From positions 62,001 through 126,000 of the forward strand of contig NZ_ATUP01000001.1 of NCBI RefSeq assembly GCF_000420265.1: a stretch of DNA of 64,000 bases, given 5' to 3'. Below are positions 44,018-56,239 of the stretch, piece by piece. How positions within the stretch are numbered: the first letter of the stretch is position 1; every line of letters begins with the position of its first letter. Position numbers and translations under genes: made by a program. The notes beneath the pieces were generated by a model, which worked only from the letters and a program-made list of their open reading frames with translations, searched no databases and was not told the origin of the DNA. The DNA comes from Oceanicaulis alexandrii DSM 11625. Its GTDB lineage: Bacteria > Pseudomonadota > Alphaproteobacteria > Caulobacterales > Maricaulaceae.

Positions 44018-44048
44018 AAAAAACGGCTCGGGCGGACCCGAGCCGTTT
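44018..44048 (-). terminator. Strong intrinsic terminator of eno
   Basis: A perfect 12-bp stem AAACGGCTCGGG / CCCGAGCCGTTT with a CGGA loop is followed on the minus strand by a run of six T, 27 bp after the eno stop. Confidence 0.9.
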
Positions 44049-44074
44049 CACGTCATTCACTCGCACGCTGCGGC

Positions 44075-45424
<1,350 letters not shown>

Positions 45425-45448
45425 TCATAGCCGAGGCGCGTAAACGCG

Positions 45449-45482
45449 AAAAGCCCTGCACCGGGTATGGTGCAGGGCTTTT
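45449..45482. terminator. Bidirectional terminator downstream of rpmF
   Basis: A 14-bp perfect stem AAAAGCCCTGCACC / GGTGCAGGGCTTTT with a 6-base loop. A- and T-runs flank it on both strands. Its position 42 bp after the rpmF stop (minus strand) fits rpmF termination. Confidence 0.9.
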
Positions 45483-45523
45483 TCTGTCAGACTGCGCGCC
45501 GCAAATGCAGCGCGGTGTCCGGC

Positions 45524-45706
45524 TTAGTCGTCCTGGCCATCCAGAACCTGACGACCACGGTACATGCCGGTCTTCAGGTCGATATGGTGCGGACGGCGCA
45601 GTTCGCCGGAATCCTTGTCCTCGATGTACGCCGTCGTGCCGATGGCGTCGTGCGCGCGACGCATGCCGCGCTTGGACTTGGTGACTTTATGCTTAGGGAC
45701 CGCCAT
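45524..45706 (-). CDS. rpmF: 50S ribosomal protein L32
   Basis: 60 residues. The conserved opening [20 protein letters not shown] is typical of alphaproteobacterial L32; the zinc-binding Cys pairs of some L32 proteins are absent, which is normal for this group. A TAAGGAGAG site precedes the ATG. It sits alone between pyrG and eno with its own terminator. Confidence 0.97.
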   Translation of the reverse strand: MAVPKHKVTKSKRGMRRAHDAIGTTAYIEDKDSGELRRPHHIDLKTGMYRGRQVLDGQDD

Positions 45707-45818
45707 CGGTCTCTCCTTAAGTTCTCAAACGCGAATAACTCGGGATCGCATCAAAGCGGACTTTGTGCGAGTGAGCCGCGGGCTATACCGGTTTGCAGGC
45801 TGAAGTGCAACAGGGCTG

Positions 45819-47609
<1,791 letters not shown>

Positions 47610-47653
47610 TCAAACGTTCATTCAGCGCGTTCGCAACGCGCCGAACACCTCGC

Positions 47654-48067
47654 CTACCGGTTCGGCAGCTCAGCAGAGGGCTCGTCTTCAGTCGGTGCGT
47701 CGTCAGCTGGCGCAGGCTCGGCCGGGATCGTCGCCTCGGGCGCATCAATCGCATCTGCGTCCAGCCCCTGAAGATCGCCGAACGGCAGGTCGGAGCTGGT
47801 TTCGCTCTGGCCCACGCGGTCAATCACCGAGCCCGTGCTGGTGGTGACGCCGGACAGGATCGCCAGAAGAATAGAATTGCCGATGAACAGCGCGCCCAGG
47901 ATCATGGTGATCCGGGTCAAGAGGTTGGCCGCGCCGCGGCCGCTCATCATGCCGCCAGGGCCGCCGCCGCCAATGCCAAGCGCACCGCCCTCGGAGCGTT
48001 GCATCAAGATCACCCCGGTCAGTGCAGCGGCGATAAGAACGTGAATGATCAGAAGGACAGCAGTCAT
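47654..48067 (-). CDS. secG: Protein-export membrane protein SecG
   Basis: 137 residues. Two membrane helices (VLLIIHVLIAAALTGVILM and ITMILGALFIGNSILLAIL) flank the conserved cytosolic loop QRSEGGALGIGGGGPGGMMS. A long Ala/Pro/Asp/Glu-rich tail of about 60 residues follows, longer than in E. coli but usual in alphaproteobacteria. SecG assists SecYE during protein export. Its place between tpiA and pyrG is conserved, here with a receiver gene added in between. Confidence 0.95.
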   Translation of the reverse strand: MTAVLLIIHVLIAAALTGVILMQRSEGGALGIGGGGPGGMMSGRGAANLLTRITMILGALFIGNSILLAILSGVTTSTGSVIDRVGQSETSSDLPFGDLQGLDADAIDAPEATIPAEPAPADDAPTEDEPSAELPNR

Positions 48068-48120
48068 TGCGCGGCGTTTCCGAATAAACAGAGTTTCGTC
48101 CGCGCGAGGACCGCGACGGA

Positions 48121-49125
48121 CTAGTTGGCCGCGCGTTTTAGCTCAGCTGGAGGCGGAGCGCCACCTTCCACCTGTATCTTCCGCGCGGAAGCCATCGCCA
48201 TGCGCTTCTGAAGCGCTTCAGCCGCCTTCGCCATCTCGTCTTGTGAGCGTTCCATGCCGTCATCGCCGGCATACGCCACATAAGCCGCCATGGAGAGCTC
48301 CTTGGCGAGAGACAGATTGGCCAGGGTCAGGCCCGATTGCTCTTGCAGCTCCAGGGCGATGTCGACCAGGGCTTTTGCAACACGAGACGCTTCGCTGGAA
48401 CGAAACTTCGCCATGCGGGCCCGCAATTCACGCGCGCTGTTCTCAAATTCCTTGAGATCAATGGCGGGCTGACGGCCCGCTTTCATTTCACGCATGCCCG
48501 CTTCGGCGCCCACAATAATGCGCATGCAGAGGCGACGCAGACGTTCGCCTTCGACGGTGCGCTGAGCCTCGTCAATCCAGGCGTGCGCGCGTTGAAGGGC
48601 GTCAATATCGTTGGTGACGACCGCCTTGAGCACGTTGGGCGCTTCGATGGGCTTGGCCGAGCCTTCACCGCGGTCCTGGTCCTTGCGTCGGTCCGGTCCG
48701 ATGTAATCGCTCGTGACGATAAACGGCTTGCGAGCGCGGATAAGCGTCCGGATTCGGTCTTCCACAAAGCTGTTGGACAAGGGCCGGATCAACAGATCGT
48801 CCGCGCCGCAGCCGATGGCGTTGCGCACAAGATCCGCATCACGCCGCCAGGATGTCAGCAGCAGGGCGACAAAGGGGTTATTGGACAATTCGCCCGAGCG
48901 GATAGCGCGCACCAGACGAAAAACTTCCGTCTCGTGATCCGCCGTCTCCGCGATGATCAGATGCGGGGCGTCGTCCTGAACGATGCGTCGCAGTTCCGCC
49001 AGCGTATTGAGCTGAAAGATGTCACGAAAACCAATCTCATGAAGGGAATAGCGCGTGGTGCGCTGGTTCACGGACACCGGATCATAGAGCGCGACGCTCG
49101 CCCGGCTGTAATCGATATCGCTCAT
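48121..49125 (-). CDS. Receiver-like protein with Glu at the phospho-acceptor site
   Basis: 334 residues. The N-terminal 130 residues have the CheY layout, but the phospho-acceptor position is E60 (PHLIIAETAD), the conserved Lys is R114 (LLIRPLS), and only one acidic residue (D15) stands in place of the usual pair; T91 is retained. A linker with YIGPDRRKDQDRG leads to a helical C-terminal domain (about 155-320) of unknown type. The Glu may mimic a constantly phosphorylated state. It lies between secG and tpiA with gaps of 53 and 73 bp. No partner kinase is adjacent. Confidence 0.8.
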   Translation of the reverse strand: MSDIDYSRASVALYDPVSVNQRTTRYSLHEIGFRDIFQLNTLAELRRIVQDDAPHLIIAETADHETEVFRLVRAIRSGELSNNPFVALLLTSWRRDADLVRNAIGCGADDLLIRPLSNSFVEDRIRTLIRARKPFIVTSDYIGPDRRKDQDRGEGSAKPIEAPNVLKAVVTNDIDALQRAHAWIDEAQRTVEGERLRRLCMRIIVGAEAGMREMKAGRQPAIDLKEFENSARELRARMAKFRSSEASRVAKALVDIALELQEQSGLTLANLSLAKELSMAAYVAYAGDDGMERSQDEMAKAAEALQKRMAMASARKIQVEGGAPPPAELKRAAN

Positions 49126-49198
49126 TCACCACCCCGCCTGTTTCTCAGGCCATGTCTTTATTCAGGGGTGACGCTAGCGAAAAACTCTGAAGATCGCC

Positions 49199-49930
49199 TT
49201 ACCGGACCGATTGAATGATTCGCGCGAAGTCTTGTGGCTTTAAACTCGCACCTCCGACCAAGCCGCCATCAATATCAGATTGCTGCAATAAAGACTCAGC
49301 ATTTCCCGGGTTCATTGATCCGCCATAAACAATACGCAAGGCGGCTGCGTCATCTCCTGGCCAGGCCGCCCGGATGGCGTCATGCATGGCTTGCGCATCT
49401 TCAGGTGTTGCCGTGCGGCCTGTACCAATCGCCCAGACCGGTTCGTAGGCGATGACGATCTTGTCCGCCGCACACTCTGGCAAACTGGCTAGAAACTGGC
49501 TGACCACCACGGCTTCCGCCTCGCCCGATTCACGCTCGTCCAGCGTCTCGCCGACGCAGACGATCGGCCTAAGACCCGCGTCCAGCGCGGCAATGGCTTT
49601 CGCCTTCACCAACTGATTGGTCTCACCATGGTCCGCCCGGCGTTCGCTATGGCCGACGATCACATGCATGCACCCCACATCCGCCAGCATGGCGGCGCTG
49701 ACATCCCCGGTGTGCGCGCCCGACGCCTGCGGCGCGCAATCCTGACCGCCAAGCAAGAGCCAATCAGGCTTGTCCGCCGCGATCAGGGGCAAGAGCGTCA
49801 CCGGCGGGCACAGCAGGACATCGCAGCGCGGCTCCTCGCCCAGGGCGTCAGACAGAGCCTTTGGAAAGTCGCGGTCCTTGACCAGACCGTTCATCTTCCA
49901 ATTGCCAGCCACTAGCTTGCGCCGCGTCAT
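49199..49930 (-). CDS. tpiA: Triosephosphate isomerase
   Basis: 243 residues from the ATG at 49930, preceded by GGGGATGG; another ATG at 49936 is too close to the ribosome site. The catalytic set is intact: Lys in VAGNWKMNG, His in VIVGHSERR, Glu in IAYEPVWAIGTG, and the phosphate loop IVYGGSMNPGN. It is divergent from the PpiD-like gene across a gap of about 180 bp that holds both promoters. Confidence 0.97.
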   Translation of the reverse strand: MTRRKLVAGNWKMNGLVKDRDFPKALSDALGEEPRCDVLLCPPVTLLPLIAADKPDWLLLGGQDCAPQASGAHTGDVSAAMLADVGCMHVIVGHSERRADHGETNQLVKAKAIAALDAGLRPIVCVGETLDERESGEAEAVVVSQFLASLPECAADKIVIAYEPVWAIGTGRTATPEDAQAMHDAIRAAWPGDDAAALRIVYGGSMNPGNAESLLQQSDIDGGLVGGASLKPQDFARIIQSVR

Positions 49931-50110
49931 CGCCATCCCCGTTTTTTTATAGTGTTTATGTCGTGCGCTCGCGTCCAACAGGCGCGGCGCGCTGAAATAG
50001 CAGTGTAAGAGTGTGGCCGCAACGCACTGGCCTGCTTGCCGCACAAGCCCCACCCGGCTACGGTCCCGCCGCTATGCTCACCAGCCCTTTGGCCTGATCT
50101 GGAACGCTCA

Positions 50111-52018
50111 ATGCTGTCGCTTATCCGCTCGCTCGCCCGTTCGCCCATCATTGGCGGTATGATTATCGCGCTGCTCATCGCCGCCTTTGCGTTGTGGGGC
50201 GTGAACGATATCTTCCGCAACAACAGCAATGCTGCGATCGTGGTGGGGCCTGAAACGGTCAGCGCATCAGAATTGGCGCGCACCTATGAACGCCAACTGT
50301 TCCAGATCCAGCGCGACAACCCCGAAATCACCCGCGAGCAGGCCGACGAGATGGGCTTGGGTGATTCTGTTGTCCAACGCCTGATCGCGGAAACCGCCGT
50401 CGACGCCAAGGCCGATCAGATGGGGCTGTCGATCTCTGACAACACCCTGTTTGAGACCCTGCGCTCCATCGCCGCCTTCCAGAATCCGTTCACCAGCCAG
50501 TTTGATCCCGGCACCTACGCCTCGGTCCTGCGCGAAAATGGCTATGGCGGTCCTCTGGCCGAGCGCCAGTTTGAATCCGACATCACCAGCGAGCTGCGCC
50601 GTGGCCAGTTCGTTTCCGCGGCCCTGGGCGGCGTCTATGCACCCGAGATCTTTGGCGAGATCCGCGCCGCTTACAATGGCGAGCGCCGCAGCCTGCGCGC
50701 CCTTTTCCTGCAGCCGAGCCTGGTGGACACGCCTGAAGCGCCCGATGACGACACGTTGACCGCTTTCATCAGCGAAAACGCGCGCATCTTTGAACGCCCC
50801 GAACAGCGCCGCCTGACCCTGATGCGTGTCAGCCCGACCGATTTCCTGCGCGATGTCGAAGTGTCTGATGAGGACCTTCAGGCGCTCTATGATTTCCGGC
50901 TTGAAAACGGAGACCTGGCGGAACCCGCAACCCGTTCGCTGACCCAATGGCCTGCGCCCGACCAGCAGACCGCCGAGGCCGCCGCCGCTCGTCTGAGCGC
51001 GGGCGAAACCGTCTCGACCATCGTCACCGAGTTGAGCCTGGGCGAGGAAGTCGCTCTGGCCGACGTGCAATCCTATCAGGTCCCTGACAGTCAGATCGCT
51101 GACCGGGCCTTCACAATGGCGGCGGGCGACATCGCCGCCGTTCAGAGCCAGCTGGGCTGGCGCGTGGTGCGCATCGACGCGGCGACCGACCCGGATACGC
51201 CAGAGCTGTCGGAGCTTGAGGCTGAATTGCGCGATGAACTGGCGCGTGACAACGCCGAGGGCATGATGCTGGATGCGCTGGGCGTCTTTGAGGAAGCGCG
51301 CGGCAATGGCGCGACGCTGGAAGAAGCCGCCATGCAGGCGGGCCTGATCGCGGAACGGATCGATTTCGTCGCCGCCAACGGCTACTCCGCGGATCGCGAA
51401 CCGGCGCTCACCCTGTTGCAAAACCCCGATCTGCTGACGGCTGCGTTCAGCGCCCAGCAGGGCTTCGCCACTGACCTTGAAAGCTATGGCGAAGACGGCG
51501 GCTATTTCGTGGTGCGCGTGGATGAGATCGAGCCGGCGCGTCTGTCCGAACTTTCTGAAGTGCGCGAAGACGCCGCGCAATTCTGGATGGTGCGTGAAAC
51601 GGATGACCGTCTGCAAACGCTCGTCGACGATGCGCAAGCGCGCCTTGAGGCTGGTGAAACCCTGGACGCCATCGCCGAGTCCCTGGGCACGGGCGCACGC
51701 GTGGAAACCGCTGTTCTGGGCCGCGGCGAAACCGCAGGGCCGTTCAGCGCGCAGCTGGTGGGCCAGGCCTTCCGTCTGCCCGAAGGCCAGCGCTTCGCCG
51801 CGCGCGCCGGCAACCAGACCACCCGCGCTATCGTCCTCGTCGATGATGTGATCTCGGTTGATCCGGCGCAGGCGGAACGCCCCTCACAGCAAGAGCTGAC
51901 GAACGAGCTTCGCAACGACGCCACACAGATCGTCACCAGCGCGCTGATCAATGCGTACGAGGTGCGTACGGACCAGACCCTGATTGATCAGGCTCTGGGC
52001 CGGACACAGCTGCAGTAA
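50111..52018 (+). CDS. PpiD/SurA-like membrane-anchored peptidyl-prolyl isomerase
   Basis: 635 residues from the ATG at 50111. One N-terminal membrane helix (IIGGMIIALLIAAFALWGVN) is followed by a SurA-N-type chaperone region (about 35-190, SELARTYERQLFQIQRDN and GLGDSVVQRLIAETA). A divergent parvulin-like segment (about 270-390) and a long helical C-terminal part complete it. It should help fold exported proteins at the Sec exit, anchored in the inner membrane. It precedes trpE by 16 bp, so trpE is probably read from the same promoter, an order kept in alphaproteobacteria. Confidence 0.88.
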   Translation: MLSLIRSLARSPIIGGMIIALLIAAFALWGVNDIFRNNSNAAIVVGPETVSASELARTYERQLFQIQRDNPEITREQADEMGLGDSVVQRLIAETAVDAKADQMGLSISDNTLFETLRSIAAFQNPFTSQFDPGTYASVLRENGYGGPLAERQFESDITSELRRGQFVSAALGGVYAPEIFGEIRAAYNGERRSLRALFLQPSLVDTPEAPDDDTLTAFISENARIFERPEQRRLTLMRVSPTDFLRDVEVSDEDLQALYDFRLENGDLAEPATRSLTQWPAPDQQTAEAAAARLSAGETVSTIVTELSLGEEVALADVQSYQVPDSQIADRAFTMAAGDIAAVQSQLGWRVVRIDAATDPDTPELSELEAELRDELARDNAEGMMLDALGVFEEARGNGATLEEAAMQAGLIAERIDFVAANGYSADREPALTLLQNPDLLTAAFSAQQGFATDLESYGEDGGYFVVRVDEIEPARLSELSEVREDAAQFWMVRETDDRLQTLVDDAQARLEAGETLDAIAESLGTGARVETAVLGRGETAGPFSAQLVGQAFRLPEGQRFAARAGNQTTRAIVLVDDVISVDPAQAERPSQQELTNELRNDATQIVTSALINAYEVRTDQTLIDQALGRTQLQ

Positions 52019-52034
52019 CAGGCTCAGGCGTTAT

Positions 52035-53537
52035 ATGACCGTCTTCGCTCCGGATCTCGACACGGCGACCGAGCTGTGCGCGCGCGGTCAGACCGTGCTG
52101 TTGACCGCCACGCGCGTTGACGACCTTGAGACGCCCGTTTCTGCCTATCTGAAACTCGCCTCCCATAACGCCAACACCTTCTTGCTGGAAAGTGTGGAGG
52201 GCGGCGCGTTTCGAGGCCGGTATTCCGCCATTGGCCTTGACCCGGACCTGATCTGGCGCTGCCGCGGCGATCAGGCCGAGATCGCCCACGCACCCGCCCC
52301 CGGCGTTGCGCCAGGCGCGTTTGAACCCTGTGCAGAGAAGCCGCTGCACGCGTTGCGCAAACTGATCGCAGAGAGCCGACTCACACTGCCGTCGGGCCTG
52401 CCGCCCATCTCGGCGGGCCTGTTCGGCTATCTGGGCTATGACATGATCCGTCAGGTCGAGCGTCTGCCCGATCAGGCCGCACCCGAACCGCTGGGCCTGC
52501 CCGAGGGTCAATTGCTGCGTCCACGCGTGATGGTGGTGTTTGACGCCTTGCGCCAGGAAATCCTGGCCGCCGCTCCCATTCGTCCAGCGCCAGGCGCCGA
52601 CCCGGAATTGCTGGTGGACGCCGCGCGGCGCCGGATCGAGGCGGTGTTCGCCCGGCTCGACGCCCCGGCCCCGATCGCGAGCGCGTCCGAACCTTGGTCG
52701 ATGCCTGAACCGGTCAGCAATATGGAACCGGCGCAATATCGCCAGAATGTCGAGACCGCGAAAAACTATATTCGCGCCGGCGATATTTTTCAGGTGGTCC
52801 CGAGCCAACGGTTTTCCGCGCCCTACTCAGCGACGCCGCTCTCGCTGTACCGGTCCTTGCGTCGGACCAACCCGTCGCCCTTCCTGTATTTCTTCAACCT
52901 GCCCGGCTTCGCCATTGTGGGCTCGAGCCCGGAAATTCTGGTGCGTTTGCGCGGCGACACCGTCACCGTGCGACCGATTGCCGGAACCCGGCCGCGCGGC
53001 AATTCCGAAGAAGCCGATCAGGCCCATGAGGCGGATCTGCGCGCAGACCCCAAGGAACGCGCCGAACATCTGATGCTGCTGGATCTGGGCCGTAATGATG
53101 TGGGCCGGGTCGCCAAGGCGGGCACCGTTCGCGTCACCGAGCGCGAGATCATCGAACGCTATAGCCACGTCATGCACATCGTCTCCAATGTGGAAGGCCA
53201 GCTATCGGACGGCGAAGACGCGATTTCTGCACTGATGGCGGGCTTCCCCGCCGGCACGGTGTCCGGCGCGCCCAAGGTTCGGGCGATGGAGATCATTGAC
53301 GAACTCGAGCCCTATCGCCGCGGCATCTATGCCGGCGCTGTGGGGTATTTCGGCGCCAATGGCGATATGGACATGGCGATCGCGCTGCGCACCGCCATCG
53401 TCAAGGATGGCCAGATGCATGTGCAGGCCGGCGCAGGCGTCGTGCTCGATTCCGATCCGGAATCCGAACACCAGGAGACAGTGAACAAGGCGCGCGCCCT
53501 GTTCCGCGCCGCCGCCGAAGCCTGGCGTTTCGTCTAG
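52035..53537 (+). CDS. trpE: Anthranilate synthase component I
   Basis: 500 residues from the ATG at 52035. It converts chorismate to anthranilate with ammonia from TrpG. The tryptophan feedback-site motif LLES (NTFLLESVEGG) near the N-terminus, SSPEILVRLRGDTV, RPIAGTRPRGNSEEAD, LLDLGRNDVGRVAKAG and FPAGTVSGAPKVRAME are present, so the enzyme looks complete and inhibitable. No leader peptide or attenuator is evident upstream. Its stop overlaps the convergent YibQ-like gene by 4 bp, and trpG lies beyond that gene. Confidence 0.97.
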   Translation: MTVFAPDLDTATELCARGQTVLLTATRVDDLETPVSAYLKLASHNANTFLLESVEGGAFRGRYSAIGLDPDLIWRCRGDQAEIAHAPAPGVAPGAFEPCAEKPLHALRKLIAESRLTLPSGLPPISAGLFGYLGYDMIRQVERLPDQAAPEPLGLPEGQLLRPRVMVVFDALRQEILAAAPIRPAPGADPELLVDAARRRIEAVFARLDAPAPIASASEPWSMPEPVSNMEPAQYRQNVETAKNYIRAGDIFQVVPSQRFSAPYSATPLSLYRSLRRTNPSPFLYFFNLPGFAIVGSSPEILVRLRGDTVTVRPIAGTRPRGNSEEADQAHEADLRADPKERAEHLMLLDLGRNDVGRVAKAGTVRVTEREIIERYSHVMHIVSNVEGQLSDGEDAISALMAGFPAGTVSGAPKVRAMEIIDELEPYRRGIYAGAVGYFGANGDMDMAIALRTAIVKDGQMHVQAGAGVVLDSDPESEHQETVNKARALFRAAAEAWRFV

Positions 53538-54520
53538 CTGTCTTGGACTTGGGCTTGAGCCTGAGCCGCGCCCAGAGCGCTGATCGTGACCAGCTCCACG
53601 CCTACGGCCTCCGCCCGGCGCGACAGATCCGCCAGCACCGCCAGGGTTTCAGGGCGCGGATGGCCGATGGCGATCGCCTGCCCGTTCTGCAGCGCCAGAG
53701 CCAGGGCCTGGTTGAGCTGAACGCTCACTGACGCCTCATCCGGCACATGGTCCAGAAACACATCGCGGGTCATCGCAGTCAGACCGGCCGCTTGCGCTGC
53801 GGAAGCCGCTTGAGAGCGCGGATGGGTCAGCGAATCCACGAAAAGCATGGAGCGCGGCAGATCGCTGGCAGAAAACATGGCGTCCATGGCGCGTCTGTCA
53901 GACGTCAGACGGCTGCCCATATGATTGTTGAATCCCACAGCGCCCGGAACACGCGAAAACGCCCAGCCGATGCGCGAGGCCATCTCGGACGGGCTCTGAA
54001 ATTCGGTCAGGGCGTGCGGGCCAGGATCTTCCACGCCCACCGGCTCCATCGGCAGGTGCACGAAAACCTCTCGCCCCGCCGCGCCCGCTTCACGGGCGAG
54101 CGCTGACGCCGCATCGGCATAGGGCAGAATAGACAAGGTGACAGGCGCATCCAGCGCGATCAGTCGCCGGGCCGCCGCGACATCCAGCCCCACATCGTCA
54201 ATGATGACCGCCAGTTGCGGCCGCCCTGACGTCAGAGGCGGCGTCAAAAGCGTCGGCTCAACGGGCTCGGAGGTAAGGACTGAAGTCTCAACCACTGAAG
54301 GCTCGGGCGCGGCGCCGATCCTGTTCGCCGCCTCCACGCGGATCACGCCGGGCCAGGACGAGGCGAGCTGGCGGGAGTCGAGGTCAGCAGGCGCCGCGAC
54401 GGCGCGCGCTTCGGCCTCGCTGCTATTGGCGCCCAGATTATAAGCGAGCGCCGCCACCAGCATGAAACCGGCGGCCAGGGCAGAGCCCAGATGCGGCGCA
54501 TATGAAGCAGTACGGATCAT
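53534..54520 (-). CDS. Divergent polysaccharide deacetylase (YibQ-like)
   Basis: 328 residues. An N-terminal signal-anchor (SALAAGFMLVAALAYNLGA) is followed by a Pro/Ser/Thr-rich linker and the deacetylase-like barrel from about residue 100: LAVIIDDVGLDVAAARRL, VFVHLPMEPVG, GFNNHMGSRLTSD and LFVDSLTHPRS. The DD and the NNHMGS motifs mark the YibQ/DUF610 branch, whose substrate is not established; a cell-envelope polysaccharide is likely. It is inserted on the opposite strand between trpE and trpG. Confidence 0.9.
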   Translation of the reverse strand: MIRTASYAPHLGSALAAGFMLVAALAYNLGANSSEAEARAVAAPADLDSRQLASSWPGVIRVEAANRIGAAPEPSVVETSVLTSEPVEPTLLTPPLTSGRPQLAVIIDDVGLDVAAARRLIALDAPVTLSILPYADAASALAREAGAAGREVFVHLPMEPVGVEDPGPHALTEFQSPSEMASRIGWAFSRVPGAVGFNNHMGSRLTSDRRAMDAMFSASDLPRSMLFVDSLTHPRSQAASAAQAAGLTAMTRDVFLDHVPDEASVSVQLNQALALALQNGQAIAIGHPRPETLAVLADLSRRAEAVGVELVTISALGAAQAQAQVQDS

Positions 54521-54609
54521 CCGTGCCTATTTACAGCGAGTCGCGGTTGGCGGCGCGTGTCGCCTTGCTTAAGTTCCACATCAGTTTTCACGGATGCGGC
54601 GAGCCCTCC

Positions 54610-55197
54610 ATGCTGTTGATCATCGACAATTATGACAGCTTCACCTTCAACCTGGTTCATTATGTCCAGGAGCTGGGCGCGCCGACCCGCGTCATCCGCA
54701 ATGATGCGATGAGCGCAGAGGACGCCCTGGCCCTGAACCCTCAAGGCGTTCTGATCAGCCCCGGCCCCTGTGATCCGGATCGAGCGGGCATCTGCCTGGA
54801 CCTGATCCGGAACGCCCCGGAGGACTTGCCGATCTTTGGCGTCTGCCTCGGCTTTCAGTCGATCGGTCAGGTGTTTGGCGGCAAGGTCATTCAGGCCAAG
54901 GCGATCATGCATGGCAAGACCAGCCCGATCCGCCATGACGGCACAGGCGTGTTCGAGACCCTGCCCTCGCCCTATCAGGCCACGCGCTATCACTCACTGG
55001 CCGTGGACCTGCCCGAAGGCACGGAGCTGGTCGCCAATGCGCACACCGAAGACGGCGAGATCATGGGCTTGATGCACAAGACCCGCCCCATTCACGGCGT
55101 TCAGTTTCACCCTGAATCCATCGCGTCCGAGCATGGTCACGCGCTGATCGGCAATTTCCTGCGTCTGGCGGGTCTGACCACAGAGCAAGCGGCATGA
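54610..55197 (+). CDS. trpG: Anthranilate synthase component II (glutamine amidotransferase)
   Basis: 195 residues from the ATG at 54610 (MLLIIDNYDSFTFNLVHYVQ is the family start). The catalytic Cys is in FGVCLGFQSIGQVFGG; Phe replaces the common His after LG, a mild variation. The catalytic His-Glu pair is in GVQFHPESIASEHG. It supplies ammonia to TrpE. The 89-bp gap to the divergent YibQ-like gene must hold its promoter. trpD overlaps its end by 4 bp. Confidence 0.96.
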   Translation: MLLIIDNYDSFTFNLVHYVQELGAPTRVIRNDAMSAEDALALNPQGVLISPGPCDPDRAGICLDLIRNAPEDLPIFGVCLGFQSIGQVFGGKVIQAKAIMHGKTSPIRHDGTGVFETLPSPYQATRYHSLAVDLPEGTELVANAHTEDGEIMGLMHKTRPIHGVQFHPESIASEHGHALIGNFLRLAGLTTEQAA

Positions 55198-56210
55198 GCC
55201 GCATGCGTCCCGCCATTCAGGCCCTCGCCCTGGGCCAGGAACCCGATGAGACTGCGCTTGCGGACGCGTTTGACGCGCTGATGGAGGGTCAGGCCGACCC
55301 TGTGGAGGTTGGCGGGTTTCTGTTGGCGTTGACCGCCTTGGGGGAAAGCCCGCAAGCGCTGATGGTCGGCGCCAAGGCCATGCGCGCCCGCATGACGCCG
55401 GTCAATGCGCCCGCCGCCGCCATCGACACCTGCGGCACCGGCGGCGACGCGCGCGGCACCTGGAACATCTCGACCGCCGCCGCCCTCGTGGCCGCTGGCG
55501 CAGGCGCCGTCGTCGCCAAACATGGCAACAAGGCCGCCTCCTCCAAATCGGGCTCTGCGGAAGTGCTGGAAAGCCTGGGCGTAAATCTGTTCGCCCGCCC
55601 TGATCAGGTGGAAGCCGCACTGGGTCAGGCGCGCGTGGGCTTTTTGTTCGCCCAGGCTCACCACGGCGCCGTGCGTCATGTGGGGCCGGCGCGCAAGACG
55701 CTGGGCGTGCGGACGATTTTCAACCTGCTGGGCCCGCTATCAAACCCCGCCGGAGCGAAGCGTCAGCTCCTGGGCGTGTTTGACCGCAAATGGCTGGTTC
55801 CCATGGCCGAAGCCCTGCGCGGGTTGGGCGCGGACGCCGCCATGATCGTGCATGGCGAAGACGGGCTCGATGAAATCACCACCACCGGCGTCAGCTATGT
55901 CGCCGAACTGACGCCGGACGGCGAGATCCGTGAATACGAGATCACGCCTGAGGATGCAGGGCTGCGCCGCGCCGCACTGGATGATCTGAAAGGCGGCGAA
56001 CCTGAAGAGAACGCTCAGGCGATCCGAGACCTCCTGAAGGGCGCGCAAGGCCCCTATCGCGATATCGTCCTGATCAACGCCGCCGCCGCGCTGAAGCTCG
56101 CAGGCTTGGCTGAAGACCTGAAGACCGGCGCGGAACTGGCTGGCGCAGCGATTGATGACGGCCGCGCGCAAGCTGCGCTCGACGCCCTTGTCACAGCCAG
56201 CAACGCCTAA
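55194..56210 (+). CDS. trpD: Anthranilate phosphoribosyltransferase
   Basis: 338 residues. The PRPP-binding motif IDTCGTGGDARGTWNISTAA, then VAKHGNKAASSKSGSAEVLE, the anthranilate-site HHGAVRHVGPARKTLGVRTIFN and GPLSNPAGAKRQLLGVF are all standard. It attaches anthranilate to phosphoribosyl pyrophosphate. It is translationally coupled to trpG (ATGA) and 29 bp before trpC. Confidence 0.97.
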   Translation: MSRMRPAIQALALGQEPDETALADAFDALMEGQADPVEVGGFLLALTALGESPQALMVGAKAMRARMTPVNAPAAAIDTCGTGGDARGTWNISTAAALVAAGAGAVVAKHGNKAASSKSGSAEVLESLGVNLFARPDQVEAALGQARVGFLFAQAHHGAVRHVGPARKTLGVRTIFNLLGPLSNPAGAKRQLLGVFDRKWLVPMAEALRGLGADAAMIVHGEDGLDEITTTGVSYVAELTPDGEIREYEITPEDAGLRRAALDDLKGGEPEENAQAIRDLLKGAQGPYRDIVLINAAAALKLAGLAEDLKTGAELAGAAIDDGRAQAALDALVTASNA

Positions 56211-56239
56211 GCGCTTAAACCTTGAAGAGAACACGCCCG

